Below are positions 43,014 through 50,254 of a stretch of 56,795 bases of DNA, piece after piece. Within the stretch, counting starts at the first letter, position 1; the number at the start of each line of letters is the position of its first letter. The position numbers and the translations under genes were made by a program. This DNA comes from Thermomonospora catenispora (lineage in GTDB: Bacteria > Actinomycetota > Actinomycetes > Streptosporangiales > Streptosporangiaceae): positions 122,443 to 179,237 of the forward strand of contig NZ_RRYT01000009.1 in assembly GCF_006363815.1 (NCBI RefSeq), read 5' to 3'. The notes under the pieces are model-generated. The model searched no databases and had not been told where the DNA came from. It worked only from the letters and a program-made list of their open reading frames with translations.

Positions 43014-44915
43014 TCAAGGAGCGGCGGGACGGCGGAGCGCGCGGAGCAGAAGGGCGGCCACCGCGACGGTGCAGGCGATGTGAAAGGCGTAGGCCTGAAC
43101 CTGGTCGCCGCGGGTCAGCTCGGCCTGGAGCTGGACGGCGGCCCAGACGGCCCAGAGCGCCTCGCGGAAGACCCGGACGACGATCACGGCGAGGACGGCG
43201 GTGCGTCCGCCGTGCCAGGCGACGACGGCGGCCGCGATCGTGATCACGGAGAGCAGGGTGAAGACCCCGGCGGCGGCGACGAACTCCATCCGGCCTCCGC
43301 TGAGCGACGGGCTGGTCACCAACAGGCCGAGGGCCGCGATGTCCAGGGCGGACAGCAGCACGGCCAGCAGCAGCCCGGCGGCCAGCACGGGGGTGCGCCG
43401 CAGTCGCGTCCGCCTGCGGTGTCCGCCCGGCCGGGCGGACCGGGATCGCCGGTGCCCGGCCGGGGGCCGGGTCCTGCCGGCGGGACGTCCGCCGCCCGCC
43501 GGGGCGGCCCCGGAACGGGCGGCGGGCGGAGGCCCGTCCGCCGGATCCTCCTCATCGGCCGCGAAGAACTCCTCCAGGGGCGATGCGGAGGGCCGGGAGG
43601 CGGAGCGATCGTCGTCGTGCGGCGCGGGGGGCCGCTCGGGAACGGACGGACGGTCGGCGACCGGCCCCGGAAGGCCCCACCGTGGCGCGGGCGGACTCTC
43701 GGCGGGCGCGGTCTCCCGCCACCGCGCGCGGGGGGCGGCGCCGGAGTCCTCGGTCCCTCCGGTCCTCGGCGGACCGGCCGGTCCGCCGAGGACGGGCGTC
43801 GCGGCCTCCTCCTCCGGACCGGAGGAGGGGGCGGCGGGCCGGTCGGCGCCCGACCGGCGGTCGACGGAGACCCGCTTCCAGGAGCCGGTGTCCGGTTCGC
43901 GCGGCATCGTCGGCTCGCGATGGGCCTCCGCGGGCCCGGGGGACTCGGCGGGGCCTCCCGCGGCGGCCCGGGCGGCGGGCGGCGCGCCATGGGCGGCGGC
44001 GAGCGAATCCTCCGGTGTTCCGGCGGGGGTGCGGGAGACGGCGGGCATGGGACGCGATCCTCGTTCCGGAGCGGGGTCTGGACGGGTGCTGACCGGGGAC
44101 GGCGGGGGCGGGGCGGTGCCCAGCAGGGTGAGCAGGACCTGCTCGGCGGTGGGGCGGGAGCCGGGGTCTTTGTTCAGGCAGGCGGAGACCAGCCGGTGGA
44201 GGCGCTCGGGCAGGCCGGTCAGGTCGGGGTCCTCGTGCAGAACGCGGTACATCACGACGGGCATCGGGCCGCCGGCGAACGCCTCGCGGCCGGTGGCGGC
44301 GAAGACCATCGTGGCTCCCCAGGCGAACAGGTCGAGCGCCGGGCCCTGCTCGGCGCCGGCGAACTGCTCGGGGGCCATGTAGGCGGGGGTGCCGATGACC
44401 TGACTGGTCACCGTGGCCGAGGTGTCCAGCGCGCGGGCCACCCCGAAGTCGATCACGCGGGGGCCGTCCGGGCCCATGAGCACGTTGTGCGGCTTGAAGT
44501 CGCGGTGCACCACGCCCGCGCGATGGATGGCGGCCAGCGCGGTGATCGTGCCGATGGCCAGCCGGTCCAGGTCCGGTCCGGTGCGCGGCCCCTGCTCGGT
44601 GACCAGTTCCTGCAGGGACGGACCGGGCACGTACTCGCTGACGATGTAGGGCTGGTCGCCGGCCACGTCGGCGCCCAGCATCTGCGCCGTGCAGAACCCG
44701 GCCACCCGCCGCAGCACCGCCAGTTCCCGAACGAACCGCGCCCGGGCGTGCTCGTCGGCCAGCAGCCGGGCGTGCAGCAGCTTGATCGCCACCTGCGGGC
44801 CGGAGCCCCGGCGGCCCAGATAGACCACGCCCTGCCCGCCCTCGCCGAGCCGGCCCACGATTTCATAGCCGCCCAGCACAGGCGGGTCCCCGGGTTCGAG
44901 GGGAAGGGGGATCAC
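43014..44915 (-). CDS. Serine/threonine protein kinase with multi-pass C-terminus
   Basis: A 633-residue Hanks-type kinase. Kinase domain is residues 15-275: Gly-rich loop GRLGEGGQGVV at 21-31, Lys45 in VAIKLLH, the HRDFKPHN catalytic loop at 137-144, DFG at 156-158, and APEQF. It looks active. A disordered Pro/Arg/Glu-rich linker (about 285-510) follows. The C-terminus has about four hydrophobic segments (TPVLAAGLLLAVLLSALDIA, EFVAAAGVFTLLSVITIAAA, AVLAVIVVRVFREALWAVWA, FHIACTVAVAALLLRAL), instead of the single one usual in actinobacterial kinases such as PknB. GTG 44915 has GGAGG seven bases upstream (minus strand). It is divergent from a DUF6777 lipoprotein gene, a pairing also seen in other actinomycetes to my recollection. 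Substrates are unknown. Confidence 0.88.
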   Translation of the reverse strand: MIPLPLEPGDPPVLGGYEIVGRLGEGGQGVVYLGRRGSGPQVAIKLLHARLLADEHARARFVRELAVLRRVAGFCTAQMLGADVAGDQPYIVSEYVPGPSLQELVTEQGPRTGPDLDRLAIGTITALAAIHRAGVVHRDFKPHNVLMGPDGPRVIDFGVARALDTSATVTSQVIGTPAYMAPEQFAGAEQGPALDLFAWGATMVFAATGREAFAGGPMPVVMYRVLHEDPDLTGLPERLHRLVSACLNKDPGSRPTAEQVLLTLLGTAPPPPSPVSTRPDPAPERGSRPMPAVSRTPAGTPEDSLAAAHGAPPAARAAAGGPAESPGPAEAHREPTMPREPDTGSWKRVSVDRRSGADRPAAPSSGPEEEAATPVLGGPAGPPRTGGTEDSGAAPRARWRETAPAESPPAPRWGLPGPVADRPSVPERPPAPHDDDRSASRPSASPLEEFFAADEEDPADGPPPAARSGAAPAGGGRPAGRTRPPAGHRRSRSARPGGHRRRTRLRRTPVLAAGLLLAVLLSALDIAALGLLVTSPSLSGGRMEFVAAAGVFTLLSVITIAAAVVAWHGGRTAVLAVIVVRVFREALWAVWAAVQLQAELTRGDQVQAYAFHIACTVAVAALLLRALRRPAAP

Positions 44916-45035
44916 CAGCGGTCCTCCACCGATTGAAAAACCGACCGGAAAGCCGGCATCCGTTCTACGGCACAAATCACTGCGCCCAGACATCAAAGAC
45001 TATAGGAAGGGCGCAACCGAGGTTGGAGGATGCCA

Positions 45036-46112
45036 ATGGCGAGAATCAATTACGGACTATTCGGAAGCGGTCGGAGAAATGCCTCTCGGCGGGCGGTCGA
45101 GCGGCGGGCGGCGCTCGTTTCGACGGCGCTGGCGATGGCCGTCGGCGGGCTGGGCGGCTGCGCCGACGACCCCGGCCGGGTGATCACCCGGCTGGCCGTC
45201 GGCTCGCCCGGCGACGATGCGTACACACTGGTCCCGGGCACCGATCGGCCGGACGTGGTGCCCCGGCCGCAGGCCGGCGGGGAGACCGAGGGGGACGCCC
45301 CGGGACTGTACGGGGGGACCCGCCGCAAGGCGGCGTGCGATCCGGACGCGCTGTTGCGCTTCCTGCGCCGGAATCCGGACAAGGGAAAGGCGTGGGCGGC
45401 GGCCCACGGCCTCGACTTCTCCCAGTTGCCCCACTTTTTCCAAAAACTCACCCCGGTGATCCTTCGGGTGGACACGCTGGTCACCAATCACGGCTACAAG
45501 AACGGCGAACCGACCGCTTTCCCGGCCGTTCTCCAGGCCGGAGTCGGGGTATTTGTGGACGAATACGGCAGGCCGGCCGTCAAGTGCAATTGCGGCAATC
45601 CGCTGACCGCTCCGCCCCCCGGAGTCGACCCGCGGAAGGCCCGGTACGAAGGGGCCTCCTGGGACCGCTTCGACGACCGGACGGTGACGGTGATCAGGCC
45701 GCGCGACCGCGACAAGGGCCGGCTGACGACGATCACGCTGGTGGATCCGGCCGCGACCATGTCCTTCACCCGCCCGGCGGGCACCACGGGCGAGCAGGAC
45801 GGGCCGCCCGCCCCGCTGCCGCCCGGCGAGAGCCCCGCCCCCGCGGGAGGACCGAGCAGGGGCTCCGCGCCCGCCCCACGCCCGACCGGGTCCGTCTCGA
45901 CCGCGCCGCCGGAGGAGGGGTCCTCGCCCGGCACGCCCCAGCGCCCCGCCCCGGCCCGGCCGAGCGACGGAACGGGCGAGGCCTCCGGCGGACCGGCCGG
46001 CCCCGGGCCGGGCGACGGCCCGCGCCGGTCGCCGACGAGCCGTCCCAGGCCCGGCGACGCCTCCCGGTCTCCCTCGGCGAGCCCGGTCCGGCCCGGCCGG
46101 AACGTCTCCTGA
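45036..46112 (+). CDS. DUF6777 domain lipoprotein
   Basis: A 358-residue exported lipoprotein. Residues 18-42 are a signal peptide with an arginine-rich start (RRNASRRAVERRAALVSTAL) and lipobox GLGGC, with Cys42 the lipid site. The DUF6777 domain lies at about 55-235, with the conserved parts GLYGGTRRKAACDPDALLRFL, TPVILRVDTLVTNHGYKNGE and RPAVKCNCGNPLTAP; its cysteines (AACD and CNCG) may form disulfides. The remaining 110 residues are a disordered Pro/Gly/Ser-rich tail. ATG 45036 has GGAGG six bases upstream; ATG 45030 is too close to it. It is divergent from the Ser/Thr kinase gene, so it may be the outside sensor or partner of the kinase. That is inference. Confidence 0.86.
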   Translation: MARINYGLFGSGRRNASRRAVERRAALVSTALAMAVGGLGGCADDPGRVITRLAVGSPGDDAYTLVPGTDRPDVVPRPQAGGETEGDAPGLYGGTRRKAACDPDALLRFLRRNPDKGKAWAAAHGLDFSQLPHFFQKLTPVILRVDTLVTNHGYKNGEPTAFPAVLQAGVGVFVDEYGRPAVKCNCGNPLTAPPPGVDPRKARYEGASWDRFDDRTVTVIRPRDRDKGRLTTITLVDPAATMSFTRPAGTTGEQDGPPAPLPPGESPAPAGGPSRGSAPAPRPTGSVSTAPPEEGSSPGTPQRPAPARPSDGTGEASGGPAGPGPGDGPRRSPTSRPRPGDASRSPSASPVRPGRNVS

Positions 46113-46138
46113 CCGTCCGGGGGCGCCCGTCCTCCGGT

Positions 46139-46168
46139 GTCGGCCCCGCGCCCTTCCGCGGGGCCGAC
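46139..46168 (+). terminator. Hairpin after the DUF6777 gene
   Basis: Perfect 12-bp arms (GTCGGCCCCGCG 46139-46150, CGCGGGGCCGAC 46157-46168) with a six-base loop, 27 bases after the stop of the DUF6777 gene. It likely ends that transcript. It also lies 22 bases before the ArsR start. Confidence 0.6.
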
Positions 46169-46179
46169 ACCGGGACTAC

Positions 46180-46200
46180 AGTGTGAACATATGAGCATCT
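46180..46200 (+). promoter_or_regulatory. Possible ArsR/SmtB operator across the ArsR start
   Basis: The stretch around 46183-46198 (GTGAACATATGAGCAT) holds an imperfect dyad of the TGAACATATGxxCA type seen near SmtB/ArsR metal sensors. It overlaps ATG 46191, so the sensor could repress itself and the downstream exporter. The match is partial, and there is no Shine-Dalgarno sequence upstream of ATG 46191, so a leaderless transcript is possible. Confidence 0.38.
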
Positions 46201-46619
46201 CTTCAGACGAGCAGCGGAAGGCCGCCCCGGCGTCCCGCCCGCACGCGCCCGGGGACTGCGCCGTCCGGATGGTCGACCGGGAGAAGGTGGACATGGTCGC
46301 CGCGGCGCTGCCGGACGAGGACGTCATCGGCGACCTGGCCCAGATGTTCGGCCTGCTGGCGGATCCGGGCCGGCTGAAGGTCATCACCGCGCTGCTGGAG
46401 GGCGGAGAGATGTGCGTGTGCGACATCGCGGCCGCCTGCGGCAGCAGCGAGTCGGCCGTCTCCCACACCCTGCGCCTGCTGCGCGCCCACCGTGTCGTGC
46501 GCTCCCGCCGCGGCGGCCGGATGGCCTACTACCGCCTCGACGACTCGCACGTCCGCATGCTGCTCGATCTGGCGCTGGCCCATGTGGGCCACCCCGCGCA
46601 GGCCCAGGCCTCGGCGTGA
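46191..46619 (+). CDS. ArsR/SmtB family metal-responsive repressor
   Basis: A 142-residue winged-helix repressor. The DNA-binding helices are near 68-100 (CVCDIAAACGSSESAVSHTLRLL). Two possible metal sites are visible: the alpha3N-type Cys75/Cys77/Asp78 in MCVCDIA, and the alpha5-type Asp118/His120 with His131/His134 in DDSHVRMLLDLALAHVGHP. The second is the Zn/Co/Ni-sensing site of SmtB/CzrA, and the first is typical of Cd/Pb sensors. The next gene is a cation diffusion facilitator 87 bases downstream, so the pair is probably a metal-efflux unit with metal-controlled repression. ATG 46191 was chosen; an in-frame upstream ATG at 46137 would read through the hairpin at 46139-46168. Confidence 0.9.
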   Translation: MSISSDEQRKAAPASRPHAPGDCAVRMVDREKVDMVAAALPDEDVIGDLAQMFGLLADPGRLKVITALLEGGEMCVCDIAAACGSSESAVSHTLRLLRAHRVVRSRRGGRMAYYRLDDSHVRMLLDLALAHVGHPAQAQASA

Positions 46620-46706
46620 GACGCGTCCCGGCGCGCCGACGCCGCGAAGGCGTGACGGAACCGGCACGGGCGGGCGGAACCCGGTGAGAACGAGGGGAAG
46701 AGACCG

Positions 46707-47708
46707 ATGAGCGCAGGGCATGGGCACGGCCACGGGCACCACCACCTGTCGGTGTCCGCGGACCGGCGGTATCTGGCGGGGGCGCTGGCGCTGATCGCGA
46801 CGTACATGGCGGTCGAGGTGGCCGTCGGCCTGATCGCCCGGTCGCTGGCGCTGCTGTCGGACGCCGCCCACATGCTCACCGACGCGTTCGCCATCGTGTT
46901 CGCCCTGGTCGCCATGCGGATCGCGGCGCACCCGCCGCGCGGCGGGTTCACCTACGGGCTGCGGCGGGCGGAGATCCTGTCGGCGCAGCTGAACGGGCTG
47001 ACGCTGATCCTGCTGGCGGGTTACTTCTGCTATGAGAGCGTGCACCGGCTGCTGGACCCGCCCGCGGTGGACGGGGCGCTGGTGCTGTGGACCTCGCTCA
47101 GCGGCATCGCCGTCAACCTCGCCGCGACCTGGCTGCTCGGCAAGGCGGACCGCAACAGCCTCAACGTCGAGGGGGCGTTCCAGCACATCCTCAACGACCT
47201 GTACGCGTTCATCGCCACGGCGGTGTCCGGGCTGGTGGTGTGGACGACCGGGTTCGCCCGGGCGGACGTGCTCGCCTCGCTGCTGGTGGCCGGGCTGATG
47301 ATCAGGGCCGGGTACCGGCTGCTGCGCGACGCGGGCCGGGTGCTGATGGAGGCCGCGCCCGCCGGCATCGACCCCGCCGAGGTCGGTTCCCGGATGGCCG
47401 GGCGCACCTGCGTCAAGGAGGTCCACGACCTGCACGTGTGGGAGGTGACGTCGGGATATCCGGCGCTGTCGGCGCACGTGCTGGTGGAGGCCGGCGGCGA
47501 CTGTCACGCCGTGCGACGGGACCTGCAGCGGATGCTGGCGGACTCCTACGGCATCACCCACACCACGCTGGAGGTCGACCACGTCGGCGAGGACGGGACT
47601 CCGTGGGGCGCCGACGAGCACTGCCCGGACGCGCACGGTCCCCGGCACGTCCCCCGGGGCGAGCATCCCCCGCACGCCCATCCGGACGACGCGGCCTGCG
47701 GGCACTGA
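46707..47708 (+). CDS. Cation diffusion facilitator (zinc/cadmium/cobalt exporter, CzcD-like)
   Basis: A 333-residue CDF transporter with six membrane segments. Both metal-binding motifs are present: SDAAHMLTDA near 51-60 and QHILNDLYAF near 165-174, the HxxxD pairs of helices 2 and 5. The N-terminus (GHGHGHGHHH at 4-13) and C-terminus (DEHCPDAHGPRHVPRGEHPP) are His-rich, which helps metal uptake into the site. The cytoplasmic C-terminal domain is at about 220-300. ATG 46707 has GAGGGGAAGAG upstream. Exchange of metal for protons would detoxify Zn, Cd or Co. It lies downstream of the ArsR-type sensor, consistent with co-regulation. The stop is 56 bases from that of the converging esterase gene. 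Confidence 0.93.
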   Translation: MSAGHGHGHGHHHLSVSADRRYLAGALALIATYMAVEVAVGLIARSLALLSDAAHMLTDAFAIVFALVAMRIAAHPPRGGFTYGLRRAEILSAQLNGLTLILLAGYFCYESVHRLLDPPAVDGALVLWTSLSGIAVNLAATWLLGKADRNSLNVEGAFQHILNDLYAFIATAVSGLVVWTTGFARADVLASLLVAGLMIRAGYRLLRDAGRVLMEAAPAGIDPAEVGSRMAGRTCVKEVHDLHVWEVTSGYPALSAHVLVEAGGDCHAVRRDLQRMLADSYGITHTTLEVDHVGEDGTPWGADEHCPDAHGPRHVPRGEHPPHAHPDDAACGH

Positions 47709-47712
47709 CCTT

Positions 47713-47743
47713 CGGGCGCCTCAGGCCCGGTCCGCGGCGCCCG
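47713..47743. terminator. Bidirectional hairpin between CDF and esterase genes
   Basis: CGGGCGCC (47713-47720) and GGCGCCCG (47736-47743), 8 bp with a 15-base loop, fills the gap between the two convergent genes. It would serve both. Confidence 0.5.
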
Positions 47744-47764
47744 CCGGCCCCGCCCAGGCCCGGC

Positions 47765-48793
47765 TCACGTCCCGCCCAGACCCCCGATCAGCAGGGGCAG
47801 CGCGGCGCGCAGCTCGCGTTCCCACACCGGCCAGCAGCCCGCGTCGGAGTGCAGGTGCACGGTGGCGGGGATGCCCAGCTTCCGCAGCTTGCCGGCGAGC
47901 TCGGCGGTGCCCGCCCGCGCCGCGATCTCGACCGGGGAGCCGTCCCCCGCGCTGAGGTAGAGCGACATGCCCGCCAGCCGCCCGGCCAGGTCGTAGGGGT
48001 TGTTCCGCCGCCATATCGGCCGCTGCTCGACCGGATCGCCCCAGATCCGCCGCCAATCGGTCCCGGGCCGTCCGATCTCGGCGGTCAGCCGCACCACATC
48101 CGTCCCGTCCAGACGTCCGGGGTCGGTGCGCAGCAGGTGCAGCGGCCCGCTGAACGACGCGGCGGCACGGAACATCCTCGGATGCCGTGCCGCATAGGCC
48201 AGCGCCGCCCGCCCGCCGGTCGACACCCCGGCGACCGCCCCCTCCGGCCGGGCGCGGTACCCCCGCTGGAGGATCTGCCGCAGCTCGATCAGATGGAACG
48301 TCTCCCACCGGGGAGGTCCGCCGCGGCCGTAGTTCCACCAATCGGCGTGATCGCCGCACCGTCCGCCGTCCGGCATCACCACCAGGACGTCCAGGTCCGC
48401 GGTGAGACGCTCCACGGCGGTGTGCGCGGTCCAGGCCGCATGGCCGGACGGGCCGCCGGCGGACGGCGGGCCGCCGTGCAGCAGCCACAGCGTCGGCCAG
48501 GTCCGGGCCGCCGTCGGAGACCAGCCGCGCGGCAGCAGCAGCCGCGCCCGGCCGACCTCGTTCAGCACCGGGGAGCGGATCGCCAGGTCCAGGGTGCGGC
48601 CGTCGCGGAACCGCTCCCCCACCACCACGGCACCGTCGTCGGAACGGACCGGGGACCGCGGTCCGCCGGCCGGTCCGGCGGGCGCCGGGGCGATCGACCC
48701 GACGGCGGCACGGGCCCACACCAGGGCCGCCGCCGCCCCGGCGAGGGCCGTCCCCAGCGCCACGGCCGCCACGCCGCCTCGATCCCGCCGCAT
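47765..48793 (-). CDS. Exported or membrane-anchored esterase (alpha/beta-hydrolase, antigen-85-like)
   Basis: A 342-residue putative esterase. Residues 8-30 are a signal-anchor or signal peptide (GVAAVALGTALAGAAAALVW). The alpha/beta-hydrolase nucleophile is Ser191 in AGVSTGGRAAL (GxSxG). The pattern WPTLWLLHGGP near 100-110, VVMPDGGRCGDHADWWNYG near 138-156 and FHLIELRQILQRGY fits the esterase D/mycolyltransferase fold. His in VHLHSDAGCWPVWERELRAAL near 313-333 is the probable catalytic His. The enzyme would work outside on an ester, perhaps an envelope lipid. ATG 48793 has only a weak GAAGGCGGGG upstream. It is divergent from the lipid kinase gene. Confidence 0.84.
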   Translation of the reverse strand: MRRDRGGVAAVALGTALAGAAAALVWARAAVGSIAPAPAGPAGGPRSPVRSDDGAVVVGERFRDGRTLDLAIRSPVLNEVGRARLLLPRGWSPTAARTWPTLWLLHGGPPSAGGPSGHAAWTAHTAVERLTADLDVLVVMPDGGRCGDHADWWNYGRGGPPRWETFHLIELRQILQRGYRARPEGAVAGVSTGGRAALAYAARHPRMFRAAASFSGPLHLLRTDPGRLDGTDVVRLTAEIGRPGTDWRRIWGDPVEQRPIWRRNNPYDLAGRLAGMSLYLSAGDGSPVEIAARAGTAELAGKLRKLGIPATVHLHSDAGCWPVWERELRAALPLLIGGLGGT

Positions 48794-48844
48794 CTCGCCC
48801 CGCCTTCGCGCGCCTTCCCTTGAGGTGTCCCCGGCGGCGCGAGT

Positions 48845-48873
48845 CCGACAACGACCGCTTCGCCACTTATAAA
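48845..48873 (+). promoter_or_regulatory. Sigma-70-type promoter for the lipid-kinase gene
   Basis: -35 CCGACA at 48845-48850, 17-base spacer, -10 TATAAA at 48868-48873. Four of six and five of six bases match TTGACA and TATAAT, the best promoter I see in the window. Transcription would start near 48880. That rules out ATG 48874 as the translation start and supports ATG 48970. Confidence 0.6.
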
Positions 48874-48969
48874 ATGCATCTGCCTGATCGCGGCCGGAGT
48901 CGCGCCACCGCCACCTCCGAGGCGGCGTCCGCCCGCCCGGGCACCCTCGACGACGGGAACGGATCGGGA

Positions 48970-49905
48970 ATGCGCAGCAAAGAGGACCTCCAGGCCGCGA
49001 TCCGTGGCCCGCGACGCCGGGCCGCGCTGGTGGTCAACACCCGCTCGCGTCGCGGCCGTCGGCTGTTCGCCGCGTCCCGCAGGCTGCTGGCGGAGGCGGG
49101 CCAGTCGTTCGACGAGGTGCACCCGGTGGGGGACCCGGCACGACTGCCGGACGTGCTGCGCGACGTGCTGACCCGCGACCCCGACCTGGTCGTGGTGGGC
49201 GGCGGCGACGGCACGATCGCCGAGGCCGTCAGCCATCTGGCCCGGCGGGACGCGGTGCTGGGCGTGCTGCCGCTGGGGACCACCAACAACTTCGCCCGCA
49301 GCCTGGAGCTGCCGGTCACGCTGCGCGGGGCGGTGCAGGTGCTGCGCGACGGCAAGGTCGCCGACGTGGACGTGGGCCACGTGGCGGGCCGGGTGTTCGC
49401 CAACATGGTCAGCGTGGGCCTGTCGGTGGACATCGCCGAGCGGGTGCCGCACGGCCTCAAACGAGTGGTCGGCCGCGCCGCCTACGGGCTGACCGGGGCG
49501 TACCGGATGCTGTACCACCAGCCGTTCCGCGCGATCGTGGAGGTGGACGGCAAGACCTACGAGACGGTCACCCACCAGCTCAACATCGCCAACGGCAGCC
49601 ACCACAGCGGCCGCCGGTTCGCCGGGGACGCCAGCCCCGACGACCGGCTGCTGAACGTCTACCGGCTCGGCGACCGCTCACGGCTGCGGCTGACCGCCGA
49701 CATGCTGGCGCATCTGCTGTCCGGTCCGCGGCGGAGACTGGCCGACGACATGTTCCTCAACACCAGCAGCGAGGTGCGGGTGATCACCGACCCGCCGCTG
49801 AGGATCGACGTGGACGGGGAGATCGGGGCCCTCACCCCCGTCACCGTCGGGCTGCTGCCCAACGCGCTCAAGGTGCTGGTCCCGCGCTCTTTCGTCGACC
49901 GCTGA
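48970..49905 (+). CDS. Diacylglycerol kinase family lipid kinase
   Basis: A 311-residue lipid kinase of the DagK/YegS/BmrU type. It has the ATP-binding motifs VVVGGGDGTIAEAVS near 75-89 and LGTTNNFARSL near 104-114. Later parts are MVSVGLSVDIAERVPHGLKR and NIANGSHHSGRRFAGDASPDD, and the C-terminal beta sheet ends with IDVDGEIG. It should phosphorylate diacylglycerol or a related lipid in the cytoplasm at the membrane. ATG 48970 is chosen from the promoter position and because the conserved sequence starts soon after (RRAALVVNTRSRRGR); ATG 48874 would be upstream of the transcription start. It is divergent from an esterase, so both may work on envelope lipids. The exact lipid substrate is unknown. 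Confidence 0.88.
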   Translation: MRSKEDLQAAIRGPRRRAALVVNTRSRRGRRLFAASRRLLAEAGQSFDEVHPVGDPARLPDVLRDVLTRDPDLVVVGGGDGTIAEAVSHLARRDAVLGVLPLGTTNNFARSLELPVTLRGAVQVLRDGKVADVDVGHVAGRVFANMVSVGLSVDIAERVPHGLKRVVGRAAYGLTGAYRMLYHQPFRAIVEVDGKTYETVTHQLNIANGSHHSGRRFAGDASPDDRLLNVYRLGDRSRLRLTADMLAHLLSGPRRRLADDMFLNTSSEVRVITDPPLRIDVDGEIGALTPVTVGLLPNALKVLVPRSFVDR

Positions 49906-49947
49906 GCCCTTCATCCGCCGAACCCGGTTCGTCGCGATATCTCCGCA

Positions 49948-49965
49948 GGTCGCTAGGCTGCGACC
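49948..49965 (+). promoter_or_regulatory. Inverted repeat enclosing the -10 of the 55-aa gene
   Basis: GGTCGC (49948-49953), TAGGCT (49954-49959), GCGACC (49960-49965), directly followed by ATG 49966. The middle hexamer is a -10-like TAnnnT six bases from the start, so the transcript would be leaderless. The perfect six-base arms around it make a likely operator or RNA-polymerase-site palindrome. Confidence 0.45.
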
Positions 49966-50133
49966 ATGGAGCATCAAACGGACAAGGCGATCGTGGACGC
50001 GGTGCTGCGGATCCGCGACCGCTTCGGCGCGTACGGGCTGCGCGACATGATCGCGCTGGCGGAACGGGAACTGGCCGCGGCGGAGACCGCGATGCGGGAG
50101 CTCGGACCGCACGAGCAGGATCCGCCGGGCTGA
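49966..50133 (+). CDS. Small hypothetical protein (55 aa)
   Basis: A 55-residue protein, MEHQTDKAIVDAVLRIRDRF at the start. It is almost wholly helical and heptad-rich (DMIALAERELAAAETAMREL), so a short coiled-coil or two-helix protein. It starts at ATG 49966 directly after a palindrome with a -10-like centre, ends at TGA 50131-50133 and fills most of the gap before the FMO-type gene. Codon third positions are G/C-rich as in real genes here. There is no known family. The low length makes the call less certain, but the promoter layout supports it. Confidence 0.6.
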   Translation: MEHQTDKAIVDAVLRIRDRFGAYGLRDMIALAERELAAAETAMRELGPHEQDPPG

Positions 50134-50254
50134 GGACGCGCCGCCCCTCCCGGAACGCCCCGTTGACAGCCGCCCTGGAGAATGTCCTACTTGTCGCTTG
50201 ACACGGCAGGGTGCGCGGTGGGTCTCCCCCGCCCGGACGACCGGGGAGGGCCGG

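Noticed and set aside
41898-44936. 1012-codon plus-strand frame across VWA and kinase genes
   Set aside because: It overlaps two well-supported genes in the wrong frame and has no domain.
50163-50200. TTGACA and TGTC/GACA dyad before the monooxygenase gene
   Set aside because: TTGACA has no -10 at a normal distance and the dyad arms are only four bases, so I did not list it as a promoter or operator.
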